Origin: Photorhabdus akhurstii | Lineage (GTDB): Bacteria; Pseudomonadota; Gammaproteobacteria; Enterobacterales; Enterobacteriaceae | NCBI RefSeq assembly: GCF_018448925.1 | Contig: NZ_RCWE01000002.1 | Location: forward strand, 62,001-126,000 | DNA: 64,000 nt | Direction: 5' to 3' | Shown here: positions 48,953 to 58,248 of the stretch, in pieces | How positions within the stretch are numbered: the stretch's first letter is position 1 | Layout: every line of letters begins with the position of its first letter | The notes under the pieces: generated by a model | Database searches by the model: none | Told to the model about the DNA's origin: nothing | Seen by the model: the letters and a program-made list of their open reading frames with translations, nothing else | Program-made: the position numbers and the translations under genes

Positions 48953-49357
48953 CGACACGTTAGTAAAAATTGTTGTAAATTTTCTCTCAATGTAGGCAGA
49001 GATATCGAGTTAAAATCCCAAAAAGTTTTTAAGGTATTAATCCGGTGTATTCTCGTTACTCGATTTCCTGTTTATTCCCACATGGGAATAATCTTCCTGT
49101 ATATTATTTTAATATTGATATCAGTGTTGATAATAATTTTTCAGCAGGTGAATATTTTGGGCTTATCCTAAATAAATTTCGGTATTTTACTATCTCCTTA
49201 ATCATCTTGTTATTTTCTTAGCAATGTGATGAATATGAAGTGATTTTGATCGTGGAATATTAGCGGTAATCAGATTATGGCATTATACTGTGAAAAAGAG
49301 ATAATAAACAAGGTTGGGGCTATTGAGCCAAGTAAATCAATTAAAAAATGAGGCACA
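48953..49357. other. Intergenic region, no supported gene
   Basis: About 400 bases between the MazE operator and an unknown gene. A 73-codon frame begins at 48950, overlaps the operator and lacks a ribosome binding site, so it is not accepted. AT-rich DNA otherwise. Confidence 0.45.
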
Positions 49358-49894
49358 ATGATGACTAATATTTATGTAAACAAATATGCTCCAAATGGTA
49401 TCGTGATGAAATTCCCATTGGCACCCGATAGAAAGATAGAGAAGTGGAAGGCGGAGAATTTGAATTTTCGCATTGGTACTCCAGGATTTATATGGTTGAA
49501 TGGCCAGAATATTTCAGAATTTCGCAACTTATTTTGTTATCCAAATATTTCAAATCTTTATCTTGCATTTACATTTAAAGCCCAGTTTTTCACTCCACGA
49601 AATTTTACCGCAGAAATGTCTAGGGAGAAGCCAACTCAAGATTGGTTTTTCAATAATGGGGAATATGTTGAGAACGGTTTTGATAATTTTGGCATATATT
49701 CCGATGATACTGGTGCCGGAGAGTACAGCATAAATTTAATTGAACCCTGTTGTTATATTATAAAAGAGGGTGAATTGAGTTATAGTGGTAAAGGTTCTAT
49801 CTTTCCAAATCTATCTTTTTTTGTGAAAAACAAAGTGAGTTCAAATTTTTTAGCAAATTTAATTTCTACTGATTTTCAAGTTATTATTAATTAG
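49358..49894 (+). CDS. Unknown protein, 178 residues
   Basis: I do not recognise this protein. GAGGCACA precedes two ATG codons in tandem. The product has no signal peptide and no clear membrane segment. It is rich in aromatic residues (NLYLAFTFKAQFFTPRNF) and looks mostly beta. It lies 0.9 kb after the Rhs gene, beyond the decayed MazEF locus, so an immunity role is possible but weak. The stop is 14 bases before a dispersed repeat. Confidence 0.6.
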   Translation: MMTNIYVNKYAPNGIVMKFPLAPDRKIEKWKAENLNFRIGTPGFIWLNGQNISEFRNLFCYPNISNLYLAFTFKAQFFTPRNFTAEMSREKPTQDWFFNNGEYVENGFDNFGIYSDDTGAGEYSINLIEPCCYIIKEGELSYSGKGSIFPNLSFFVKNKVSSNFLANLISTDFQVIIN

Positions 49895-49908
49895 TGAATG
49901 GTTTGGTT

Positions 49909-50000
49909 ATATACCCAATGGATTTCAAGATGCGTCGCGACGGTAAGGGAGCGAATCCCCGGGAGTATAGATAACTATGTGACCGGGGTGAGTGAGTGCG
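49909..50000. repeat. Dispersed Photorhabdus-type repeat (MITE-like, one end)
   Basis: The first 25 bases (49909-49933) are the exact reverse complement of 56104-56128, the end of an IS630 remnant. The following text (CGACGG, then GATAACTATGTGACCGGGG, GTGAGTGAGTGCGGC) matches, from memory, a repeat found many times in Photorhabdus and Xenorhabdus genomes. Only one end seems to be present here. Confidence 0.6.
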
Positions 50001-50019
50001 GCTCATTCTCTCTTTTCTA

Positions 50020-51279
50020 TTATCTTGCCTCTGGAAGTTTGGCGAGTTTAAACCCTAAAAGTAGGGCCAAAAAGAGAAGAATAGCAATAAATAAAACAAC
50101 GCCATTCCAACCTGATTGGAGCCAAAATATACCACCAAAAGTACCAACCACACTTGAACCAAAGTAATAACAAAACAGATAAAGGGAAGATGCTTGTGCT
50201 TTGGCCCGTCGCGCCCGACGTCCGACCCAACTGCTGGCAACAGCATGTGCGGCAAAGAAACCAAAAGTAAGGATTATCATCCCAATGATAATCATCACCG
50301 CAGATGAAAATAGGGTAATAAGCGTACCGATTAGCATCATACTTATCGTCGCGATCAGCACTTTTCCAAGCCCATATTGATGGGTTAATGTGCCAACTTT
50401 AGAGGCGCCGTATGTCCCTGCCAAATAAACAATAGATAACATGCCGACAATTGATTGATTAAAGTGATAGGGTGAGTCTAATAAACGATAACTTATGTAA
50501 TTAAATAGGGTAACAAAGCCGCCCATGAGTAAAAAGGCTTCAAAAAACAGTAATGGCAATCCTTTATCACGAAAATGTAATCTCAAATTGATTAATAAAG
50601 ATTTAGGCTTGAGAGAGCTTGGCCTAAAATGTCGCGATTCAGGCAACATACGCCAAAACATCATTGCCGCAATTAATGCTAATAAACCTAGTACGATAAC
50701 AGAAACCCGCCATGAGAAATAATCAGTGATAACACCTGATATTAATCGCCCACTCATGCCGCCAATAGAATTACCACTAACATAAAGTCCCATTGATAAA
50801 GCAACAAAATTAGGGTGGATTTCCTCACTAAGATAAGTCATTGCAACGGCGGCTACGCCACTAAGAGACAAACCAACCAGAGCGCGTACAATCAGAATTC
50901 CATGCCAACTGGTTATATATGCACTGAGTAAAGTGAAAAGTGCAGCGGCAAATAGTGCCGTTACCATCACATTTTTACGGCCAATAGCATCAGACAGAGG
51001 GCCTGTGATTAATAAGCCTAATGCCAGCATGCCAGTTGAAAGGGATAAAGATAAACTACTGGTAGCGGGAGAAACGCCAAAATCATCCGACAACATGGGT
51101 AAGATTGGTTGAATGAAATAGAGTAGGGCAAATGCAGCTAATCCTACAGTAAAGAGTGACAATGTAACTTTAACATATAGAGGATCGCCTTTCTGGATAT
51201 AACTTTTCTTGTTTTGAACATGTTGGACAAGATGATTATCAGGAGTCGGATTTTCACTGATACTATGGCTGGTACTCAC
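50020..51279 (-). CDS. ynfM: MFS transporter YnfM
   Basis: This 419-residue, 12-helix transporter of the major facilitator superfamily closely follows E. coli YnfM. Examples are FALLYFIQPILPMLSDDFGV, TGPLSDAIGRKNVMVTA and LSLSGVAAVAMTYLSEEIHP. The start is GTG at 51279 with AAGGAAA upstream. It is divergent from ynfL, as in E. coli. The physiological substrate is unsettled; an efflux role is usual for the subfamily. Confidence 0.95.
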   Translation of the reverse strand: MSTSHSISENPTPDNHLVQHVQNKKSYIQKGDPLYVKVTLSLFTVGLAAFALLYFIQPILPMLSDDFGVSPATSSLSLSLSTGMLALGLLITGPLSDAIGRKNVMVTALFAAALFTLLSAYITSWHGILIVRALVGLSLSGVAAVAMTYLSEEIHPNFVALSMGLYVSGNSIGGMSGRLISGVITDYFSWRVSVIVLGLLALIAAMMFWRMLPESRHFRPSSLKPKSLLINLRLHFRDKGLPLLFFEAFLLMGGFVTLFNYISYRLLDSPYHFNQSIVGMLSIVYLAGTYGASKVGTLTHQYGLGKVLIATISMMLIGTLITLFSSAVMIIIGMIILTFGFFAAHAVASSWVGRRARRAKAQASSLYLFCYYFGSSVVGTFGGIFWLQSGWNGVVLFIAILLFLALLLGFKLAKLPEAR

Positions 51280-51405
51280 ATAATTTCCTTACTTAACTCA
51301 TTAGCTAGCTGGTATTTTTATGGAGATCAAGCATATGAATTGCAAAATATTTTGTCTAATATATTAATCATTAATAATAATATGTATTAGATCTCAAAGG
51401 TGATT

Positions 51406-52320
51406 ATGGCCATCGAATTACGGCATTTACGCTACTTTATTGCAGTGGCAGAGGAATTACATTTTGGTCGCGCGGCAGAACGGCTTAATATTTCACAGCC
51501 TCCGTTAAGCCAACAAATTCAATCACTTGAAAATAGTATAAATGCGCGGTTGTTAGAACGTGATAACCGGAATGTGAGTTTGACGCCGGCAGGTAATATG
51601 TTTCTGAAAGAAGCTTATCAGATCTTGGCTCAGGTTGATGCTGCTGCAACTAAAGCAGCAAGAATGCAAAAAGGAGAATTAGGTGAAATGTCTATCGGTT
51701 TCACTTCTACGACGCCTTTTATGCATAAAGTTACTCTGAGTTTACGGCAGTTTCGGGAACGTTACCCGGAAGTCGCTATTCATATGCATCAGATGAATAC
51801 TAAACAACAGATTGCGCCATTACTGACTGGACGGATCGATGTCGGCATCATGCGTAATACTCAATTGCCGGATAATCTTGAGTATCGGCTATTATTTCGA
51901 GAACCTTTTATGCTTGCTGTTTATGATGGACATCCTTTGCTGCAATATGCTCCGCAGGGAATAAAGCTGGAAATGTTGGCAGGTTATCCGATGGTGCTTT
52001 TTGAACGCGAAGTAGGGACTGCTTTGTATGATGAAATCATCACATTACTTGCTCAAGCAGGTGTGACACCAATGATTTCACAGGAAGCAGGCGAAGCAAT
52101 GACCATTCTTGGGCTGGTTTCTGCGGGATTAGGCGTCAGTGTTGTGACTGAATCTTTTACTCGCATGAAAGTGGATGGTGTCCAGTATATTCCATTAGTT
52201 GATAACCATCCTTGCTCTGAAGTCTGGTTGGTAAATCACAAGAATCGGCCAATATCGGCCGCGGCAGACAGGCTGATAAACCTACTCATATCTAATATAT
52301 TAAATGGAAAAAGTAAGTAG
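51406..52320 (+). CDS. ynfL: LysR-type regulator YnfL
   Basis: This 304-residue LysR-family protein begins ELRHLRYFIAVAEELHFGRA and closely follows E. coli YnfL. The inducer-binding half includes MSIGFTSTTPFMHKV and QEAGEAMTILGLVSAGLG. The ATG at 51406 has AAAGGTG upstream; the GTG six bases earlier is less likely. It is divergent from ynfM and followed by mlc, the same arrangement as E. coli. It probably controls ynfM; this is inferred from position. Confidence 0.93.
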   Translation: MAIELRHLRYFIAVAEELHFGRAAERLNISQPPLSQQIQSLENSINARLLERDNRNVSLTPAGNMFLKEAYQILAQVDAAATKAARMQKGELGEMSIGFTSTTPFMHKVTLSLRQFRERYPEVAIHMHQMNTKQQIAPLLTGRIDVGIMRNTQLPDNLEYRLLFREPFMLAVYDGHPLLQYAPQGIKLEMLAGYPMVLFEREVGTALYDEIITLLAQAGVTPMISQEAGEAMTILGLVSAGLGVSVVTESFTRMKVDGVQYIPLVDNHPCSEVWLVNHKNRPISAAADRLINLLISNILNGKSK

Positions 52321-52450
52321 AAATCAGCTAAATTTCGTGCTGAATATCACATATTTACTGAAAGAATCATACTTTTTGCCTAAAACCTCGACATAATCAG
52401 CCAACAATTATTTTGAAACATGAATTAATTAGAGCGTAAAAGGGTAAATA

Positions 52451-53662
52451 ATGGATGGACAACCAGGGCATATTGATCAGATAAAACAGATTAATATTGG
52501 TACTGTTTATCGGTTAATTGATCAATATGGTCCAATTTCCCGTATTGAGCTATCCAAAAAAGCTCAACTTGCTCCAGCCAGTATTACTAAGATTGTCCGC
52601 GAATTGGTCGATGCGCACTTAGTCATGGAAACGGAATTTCTGGATTTAGGATTCAGAGGGCGTCCGGCGACCGGATTGAAGCTTGATTCTGAAAGTTGGC
52701 ATTTCCTGTGTGTCAGCATTAACTTGGGAAGTTTAATATTGGGACTGCGTGATTTAAGCAGCAAGTTAATTGTTGAAGATGTATTGCCATTACCGGTCAA
52801 CAAGGAAAAATCCTTTTTAGATAGTATTATTGATGAGATTGATGCATTTTTCGGCCGCTATCAATCTCGTCTTGAGCGTCTGACGGCAATTAGCATGACT
52901 ATAAATGCCATTGTTGATCCGACCAAGGGTTTAATCCACAGTTTCCCTTATTACCAGATTCAGGAATTACCAATAGGCGAATATCTGCATCGTCGTACGG
53001 GATTACCGGTATTTCTTCAACATGAAACAACCGCCTGGACAATAGCTGAATCATTATATGGAGCGGCAAAAAATTGTCAGAATATTATCCAAATGGTCAT
53101 TGATGAACATGTTGGCATTGGCGTGATTATTGAGGGACAAACATTACATGCTGGCAACCGCGGTGTAATGGAGATAGGGCATATTCAGGCTGAACCTGAT
53201 GGTAAACGCTGCTATTGTGGGAATTTGGGGTGTTTGGAAACGGTTGCGGGTATCAGCCATATTTTATCCAGAGCAAAACAGCAGTTGACGGTGCTACCAG
53301 ATTCTTTACTGAACTGTGAACCACTGACTATTGAATCATTCTGTCAGGCGGTTAATAACGGCGATACTTTGGCAATGGATATTATTCGTGATATCGGGGT
53401 GAAAATTGGTCATATTATCGCAATTATGGTTAATTTATTTAACCCAGAAAAAATTTTGATAGGTTCTCCCCTTAATGCTTCACAGCAAGTTTTGTATCCG
53501 GTGATTAATGAATGTATTCAACGATACTCTTTACCTGCTTATAGCAAACAGATTGAGTTAGTTGCGACAAAATTCAATAATTCAGGCACATTATCTGCGG
53601 TAGCATCAGTTAAAAAAGCTTTATATGATGGTTCATTATTGATCAATTTAATGAAGGGATAA
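52451..53662 (+). CDS. mlc: Mlc, glucose-responsive ROK-family repressor
   Basis: This 403-residue ROK-family regulator has an N-terminal winged helix (GPISRIELSKKAQLAPASIT) and the zinc site CYCGNLGCLETVAG (about residues 257-270). In E. coli, Mlc represses ptsG, manXYZ and malT and is titrated by the unphosphorylated EIICB-Glc. Its length and gene neighbours match. AGGG precedes the ATG. Confidence 0.95.
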   Translation: MDGQPGHIDQIKQINIGTVYRLIDQYGPISRIELSKKAQLAPASITKIVRELVDAHLVMETEFLDLGFRGRPATGLKLDSESWHFLCVSINLGSLILGLRDLSSKLIVEDVLPLPVNKEKSFLDSIIDEIDAFFGRYQSRLERLTAISMTINAIVDPTKGLIHSFPYYQIQELPIGEYLHRRTGLPVFLQHETTAWTIAESLYGAAKNCQNIIQMVIDEHVGIGVIIEGQTLHAGNRGVMEIGHIQAEPDGKRCYCGNLGCLETVAGISHILSRAKQQLTVLPDSLLNCEPLTIESFCQAVNNGDTLAMDIIRDIGVKIGHIIAIMVNLFNPEKILIGSPLNASQQVLYPVINECIQRYSLPAYSKQIELVATKFNNSGTLSAVASVKKALYDGSLLINLMKG

Positions 53663-53835
53663 TATGCTTGATAGTGGTTCTCTGGTTGTAATATTAACTT
53701 TATATCGTTTTTTGGCTAAATTGACGCAGCAATTAAACAAAACATTGAGCTAACGCAATCTCCCTTATCTTTGTATCCTCTAGACTTAAGCGCTCATTAA
53801 CCGGATTTCATCTGTCATTATGGAAAACAGAATTT

Positions 53836-54543
53836 ATGTTAACGCGCCTATTTGTTACGGGGACAGATACCAACATAGGTAAAACAGTTGTTACCCGTGC
53901 ATTATTACAAGTTTTTAATCGTGACGGAGCAACGGCAGTAGGGTATAAACCTATAGCCACAGAAGGGTATGAAACAGAAGAAGGTATGCGTAATCGAGAT
54001 GGCGTAATTCTACAAAACTCTTCTCCCGTTCCGCTTAAATATGAAGAAATTAACCCAGTTATCTGGAAAAGCAGGTATTGTGAAGGCAATCAGGTTGATT
54101 TCGAGCAGATGAAAAAAGGATTGAATAATCTTAGTAATAAATCAGATCGCGTTATTATTGAAGGTAACGGTGGCTGGCGTGTATTACTGGATGATGAAAC
54201 TTTTTATTTTGATTGGGTGATTCGGGAAAAAATCCCGGTCATTTTAGTTGTTGGTATTCAGCCAGGCTGTGTAAATCATTCAATTTTAACTTCGCAGGCA
54301 ATAATAAATGATGGGTTGCAATTAGTCGGGTGGGTAGCTAACAGAATTAATCCTGGTTTATCGCACTATACGAAAGTGATGGATAGGTTACGCCGTCACA
54401 TTAATGCGCCACAGTTAGGTGAAATTCCTTATATTTTACGCCCCGAAGAGAAAGATTTATCCTGCTACTTGGATGTCGCCACTATATTTAAACAAGTTGG
54501 GGGAAGTGAGAGTGAAGTTGGTATAGAGAGCCAATATACATAA
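53836..54543 (+). CDS. ynfK: Dethiobiotin synthetase paralogue (YnfK/BioD2)
   Basis: This 235-residue ATP-binding protein has the P-loop FVTGTDTNIGKTVVTRAL (residues about 6-23) and IEGNGGWRVLLDDETFYFDW for the carboxylate side. It belongs to the dethiobiotin synthetase family and matches E. coli YnfK, a second BioD enzyme outside the bio operon. It follows mlc in the same direction, as in E. coli in mirror order. It forms the ureido ring of dethiobiotin if active. Confidence 0.92.
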   Translation: MLTRLFVTGTDTNIGKTVVTRALLQVFNRDGATAVGYKPIATEGYETEEGMRNRDGVILQNSSPVPLKYEEINPVIWKSRYCEGNQVDFEQMKKGLNNLSNKSDRVIIEGNGGWRVLLDDETFYFDWVIREKIPVILVVGIQPGCVNHSILTSQAIINDGLQLVGWVANRINPGLSHYTKVMDRLRRHINAPQLGEIPYILRPEEKDLSCYLDVATIFKQVGGSESEVGIESQYT

Positions 54544-54903
54544 ATATACCCGTAATCATTGAAGATGCTTGATTTTATCCGAAATGGAGATCATTACCTT
54601 CCTCCATTTTGGATATATATCATTTAATAACTCATTAATCTACATAAAATATTACTATAATGAGTTATAATTTTATATTAATTAGAATTTAGTTAATTTT
54701 CTGTCTAATTATTTTGTGTTTTTTATAAACCGTGATCTTGGTTTTTTTCTGATAAAAGCGATAATTTTTGAATTCACTTATATAAATCACACAAGGATGT
54801 AATATATACTGAAAAAATACATAAAAAAATGTGCATATATGCTGTGACAGTCTATCTTATAAATACCATTCGTAATTATGGTCTGATTGGGAAGGAGGTT
54901 GTT
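54544..54903. other. AT-rich region upstream of the 25-codon ORF
   Basis: 360 bases with no gene before the GGGAAGGAGG site of the short ORF. The DNA is AT-rich (many ATTTTAT runs). No repeat or structure recognised. Confidence 0.45.
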
Positions 54904-54981
54904 ATGACGATAAGGCAAGGTTGGGCACCGCCATTAACATGGGGACCGTGGGTTGACATTAGGATCATTTACAACGCTTAA
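54904..54981 (+). CDS. 25-codon ORF with a perfect ribosome binding site
   Basis: GGGAAGGAGG ends six bases before the ATG, about the best ribosome site in the window. The 25-residue product is unusual, with three Trp and four Pro/Gly-rich positions (GWAPPLTWGPWVDIRI). An 11-bp inverted repeat follows at once, with the small lipoprotein gene on the other strand. It may be a small functional peptide, a leader peptide for regulation, or chance. No family is recognised. Confidence 0.4.
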   Translation: MTIRQGWAPPLTWGPWVDIRIIYNA

Positions 54982-54986
54982 AGTTG

Positions 54987-55045
54987 AGCCTATGGTTTGC
55001 TTTTTTTGATGGATAAATGAAACACAAGAGTAGCAACCATAGGCT
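54987..55045. terminator. Inverted repeat between the short ORF and the lipoprotein gene
   Basis: AGCCTATGGTT-TGC (54987-55000) pairs with GC-AACCATAGGCT (55033-55045) with one bulged base. The 32-base loop starts with T7 after the left arm, and TTTT follows the right arm. It is convergent to both genes and may end both. Confidence 0.6.
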
Positions 55046-55050
55046 TTTCA

Positions 55051-55443
55051 TTAATTCAAGGATCTAAGAATTCCATCTGACAATGATTTCGATTCTATTG
55101 CTTGATGGAAGCCTTCTTCTGGATGAATCATAGAAACTAGTCTGGTTTTTATGACTGGCTTACCGTCAAAGTAAATAAACAACTCTTTCCCTAAGTTTCT
55201 TGCTAAAAAAAGTTTGAACCGGTCACTACAATTCAGTCCTTTTTTAACCTTAATAAAAATGTTATTAGCATTCACAGCTAAATCATCACCGACTTCTCCT
55301 ACAGGAAGAGCTTGTTCTATACAAGGTTTGGATAAATGAAATGTTTCATTACCTGCGATGTAATCAAGAGAAAGTGGTTGTTTCTGCGAAACACACCCTG
55401 TAAGACCAAGGATAATAGACAGCGTAAGGATGAATTTAGTCAT
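55051..55443 (-). CDS. Small lipoprotein, unknown function
   Basis: This 130-residue protein has a signal peptide with a lipobox LTGC (Cys17), so it should be anchored to a membrane by a lipid. The mature part has about 113 residues, predicted mixed alpha/beta, with two further Cys (PCIEQ and NCSDR) that could form a disulphide. No family is recognised. No operon partner is on the same strand. Confidence 0.78.
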   Translation of the reverse strand: MTKFILTLSIILGLTGCVSQKQPLSLDYIAGNETFHLSKPCIEQALPVGEVGDDLAVNANNIFIKVKKGLNCSDRFKLFLARNLGKELFIYFDGKPVIKTRLVSMIHPEEGFHQAIESKSLSDGILRSLN

Positions 55444-55658
55444 TCAGTTTGCCCTCATTGTTGACATTAGTATTCTCAATTATAGCTACCAAAATAAGTT
55501 ATTTTATGCAAGTTATTTTTTTCTTTGTCGGTTTTATTAATTAAGAGCGGGTAAATTTATTAAAGAGTTCGGTTTTCTAATCAAGTACATTGTTTCCTGT
55601 GATCTTTTATCAGCAATGTTATCAGGGGAGCATCCTATGCTACTCCCTAATAATAAGA

Positions 55659-55826
55659 TTATTTGCTTTTTTTATTTCTTCTTTTATTGCCGGCAGCAAT
55701 ATGAGCTTGTATCTCCTCTTGAGATAATGGTGTTTTAGCGGGTGATATTTGTGACGTAATATCAAAAATATTCCTATCATCGAATTCAGGATGGTTAATA
55801 AATGGCAAATATTAAAAAATTCATCT
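55659..55826 (-). pseudogene. C-terminal gene fragment beside the IS630 remnant
   Basis: The frame reads HFINHPEFDDRNIFDITS, then PAKTPLSQEEIQAHIAA and a basic end, with no start codon and a stop where IS630 debris begins. The text looks like real protein, so an insertion or deletion may have removed the front of a gene. The family is not recognised. Confidence 0.35.
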
Positions 55827-56128
55827 TATTGTGGATGGTGCGGGTGACAACAAAGCTCGTCTTGTGGAGGAGTAGGCTTATGTTAGCAACATTGAGTGAC
55901 ATTACCTTCCTTCATATAGCCCAAATTTAAACCCGATAGAACGATTATGGAAGGTTATGAATGAACCTGTTCGAAATAACCGTTATTTCGCTGATAAACA
56001 TGAATTTCGAGACAAAGTATTCAAATTTTTTACCACAACGCTACCTGATATAGCGGACTCGTTGATGTCTGGAATTAACGACCATTTTCAGGTGCTAAAA
56101 ACTGCATCTTGAAATCCATTGGGTATAT
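55822..56128 (+). mobile_element. IS630-family transposase remnant with one terminal repeat
   Basis: Frame pieces HLIVDGAGDNKARLVEE and, after frame breaks, LPSYSPNLNPIERLWKVM to the stop at 56112 are the end of an IS630 (DDE) transposase, with the catalytic Glu in NPIERLWK. At the end lies a 25-base sequence (56104-56128) that is repeated in inverse form at 49909-49933. The front half of the gene is missing and the reading frame is broken, so it is inactive. Confidence 0.75.
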
Positions 56129-56214
56129 AAGCAATCAATAAGAAAACCTCACTTGAGAAAAAGTGAGGTTTATCATTAACCTAAGATCTCAACCCGATAT
56201 AATTGGCTTAATCT

Positions 56215-57612
56215 CTATTTACCACAAACACTTGTCATTTTTTTAACAAACCTAGGAATACCATCTATTCCATTATATGCAGATATTTGCATGCATTTTT
56301 TGTTAACATTAATGATAAAGAAATCACCTTTAAATAGTGCTCCGCTGTCATAGACTCTTGCATTTACAAAGATGGGGGCGTTGTATTCTTTAAGAACATG
56401 TGAATGTCCGACGAAAACAGCCATAACGTTGTATTTTTTAATCAGTGATTTAAATTTTTCTTTTTCAGCATAACTGCTGTTGGTAATAAAATGGTCATAC
56501 CCATCATGAAAATTTAAAACTACAGCCTTTCCTCTTGTTTGAGCAGATTTAAGATCGCTTTCCAACCAATCAAGGGATTTTGTAATATAAACGGTTGGAC
56601 TGATATAGTGGTTCAAATTGACGCTATAGGTAGGATAATTTTGCAATTGAACGTAATGAATATCACCAAAATCCCATGAATAAGATAAACTTCCTTTCCA
56701 TGCTTCATGGTCATAATCATAGGAGAAATTATTCAGTTCTTTACTATAATCACTTATTCTCTCTGCCATATCAAATACTGCGGATCTGGCGCAGGCATTA
56801 CGGCTGAAATCAAGATTTTCTGGTGAAGTACAATCATCAACATTATTTGCATAATCATGATTTCCTAATCCCATAAATAGTGGGAATTTGATTTTTGATG
56901 TATATATCTTATCAAGGCTTCTTCTGGTACTAGCACGTCCAAACTCGGTAAGATCACCATTAACGATGCCAAAAGCAAGATGATTGCTTTCATAAATACT
57001 ATTGATACTGTTTGCTACTTTTTTATTTAATTCTTCCCACGGTTCTTTGTCGGCATTAGGATCACCTCTTTCAGGATCTAAACGCCACGGTTGGGGATCT
57101 GACATCACGGCAATTTTATAATTGCTATTGACATTTTGTTCAGTGAGATAAATATCAATCTTTATACCTGAAGAAGATGAGCTTTTAACTGTTTTCTCAA
57201 CTTTATAATTAGCGGGTACTTCGGAGAGATAGATATTGTGGTTCTGAGCACCCCAATATGAAAGACTCCAGTGAATGTTTAACTTACCCTCACCATTGGG
57301 TAAACGATAAATAATTTTGCCTTCAGTGCCACTAAAAATCTTACCTTTTGAGGCAAATGAATCGCGACTATATGCGGATATTGATGACAATGGGCTTTCA
57401 ATCCAACTTCCCCAAAGCAAGTCTATTTTTTCCGCCATTAATAAATGTGATGTATTATTATGCAAATAAATTTTTACATATTGCTCACTGCCGCTACCAT
57501 TAAAAGTCTCGGTTTCTGTCTGATTTCCTGCGACAGCGTTACATCCTGATATAGCTAATGCTATTAAAAACACCATGATAGAGAGAATTTTCTTAGCGAT
57601 AAGATCACTCAT
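56215..57612 (-). CDS. Lipoprotein with aegerolysin-like domain and metallophosphoesterase domain
   Basis: This 465-residue protein has a lipoprotein signal (ALAISGC, Cys24). Residues about 43-150 read like an aegerolysin-type beta domain: KIYLHNNT, IDLLWGSW, SGTEGKIIYRLPNGEGKL and SLSYWGAQNHNI. Residues about 160-440 form a calcineurin-like metallophosphoesterase with SDPQPW, VNGDLTEFG, GLGNHDYANN, NFHDGYDH and VGHSHVLKEY as metal-binding motifs. I know of no described protein of this design. Aegerolysins bind specific membrane lipids such as ceramide phosphoethanolamine, so a lipid-targeted phosphatase/phosphodiesterase acting on insect or bacterial membranes is a hypothesis. It stands alone. 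Confidence 0.75.
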   Translation of the reverse strand: MSDLIAKKILSIMVFLIALAISGCNAVAGNQTETETFNGSGSEQYVKIYLHNNTSHLLMAEKIDLLWGSWIESPLSSISAYSRDSFASKGKIFSGTEGKIIYRLPNGEGKLNIHWSLSYWGAQNHNIYLSEVPANYKVEKTVKSSSSSGIKIDIYLTEQNVNSNYKIAVMSDPQPWRLDPERGDPNADKEPWEELNKKVANSINSIYESNHLAFGIVNGDLTEFGRASTRRSLDKIYTSKIKFPLFMGLGNHDYANNVDDCTSPENLDFSRNACARSAVFDMAERISDYSKELNNFSYDYDHEAWKGSLSYSWDFGDIHYVQLQNYPTYSVNLNHYISPTVYITKSLDWLESDLKSAQTRGKAVVLNFHDGYDHFITNSSYAEKEKFKSLIKKYNVMAVFVGHSHVLKEYNAPIFVNARVYDSGALFKGDFFIINVNKKCMQISAYNGIDGIPRFVKKMTSVCGK

Positions 57613-57953
57613 AACGGTCTCCTATTTTAAAATTTTAATATGATCTTTTGAGCAAATAAGATATTTAATTCACCATAATTATTCGGCAAATATTTATGTT
57701 TCAAAACGTTATGATATTAGAGTTGATTATTTGGATTGTCAGTTTTAAAAAAACTAATGGTTTACATATGAAACTATATTAGGGTTATCATGCAGGAACA
57801 ACTTGTTATGGAAAACGCCACTAATGTTCTGTTCACCGAGAGATAATAGAAGGCCGAAGCGCATAGCCTCGACCTCTACTCATCAATGGTAAAATATTGG
57901 CGTAATATTTTCTCTGAACTGTATGTGTTTTCCTTCAGAAAGATGATGTGGGT
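57613..57953. other. Region upstream of the phosphoesterase, no gene seen
   Basis: About 340 bases hold the phosphoesterase promoter and an 18-codon frame starting near 57790. No family or structure is recognised. Confidence 0.4.
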
Positions 57954-58232
57954 CTATTTGGCGGTCGGATGAGGTTGAGATTGGTTTCCTTGCCGGGTAT
58001 ACACAATCTTTTTGGCATTATTTTCACAATGCCCAACGATTTTACTACCGGCTTGTTCAACGTGGTCATTAGCAACAATTTCCAATTTAAAGCCAGATTC
58101 CGGCACACCATTATTGATAATCTTCTGCGCAATTTGTTCTTTCACGCTTTCGCATGAAGCTTGTGCAGCAAGGGCAAATGGGGGTAGGGTAAAGAGCAAT
58201 GCACTGCATAAAAGTGCTTTTTTCATCTTCAT
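57954..58232 (-). CDS. ynfD: YnfD, DUF1161 periplasmic protein
   Basis: This 92-residue exported protein has a signal peptide ending near ALA/AQA, then SCESVKEQIAQKIINNGVPE and HVEQAGSKIVGHCENNAKKI with the two conserved Cys of DUF1161. The start at 58232 has AAAGG eight bases upstream; the ATG six bases earlier is too close to it. It matches E. coli YnfD in size and family. Its function is unknown. It lies 16 bases after ynfB in the same direction. Confidence 0.88.
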   Translation of the reverse strand: MKMKKALLCSALLFTLPPFALAAQASCESVKEQIAQKIINNGVPESGFKLEIVANDHVEQAGSKIVGHCENNAKKIVYTRQGNQSQPHPTAK

Positions 58233-58248
58233 TATCATTACCTTTATA

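Noticed and set aside
48950-49171. 73-codon open frame on the plus strand
   Set aside because: It begins inside the MazE operator, lacks a ribosome binding site and has no recognisable protein character.
49358-49894. Immunity protein for the Rhs toxin
   Set aside because: It is separated from the Rhs gene by 0.9 kb with a decayed toxin-antitoxin locus in between, so the link is too weak to call.
54544-54900. Possible CRISPR or tRNA in the AT-rich gap
   Set aside because: No spaced identical repeats and no tRNA-like cloverleaf could be found here or elsewhere in the window.
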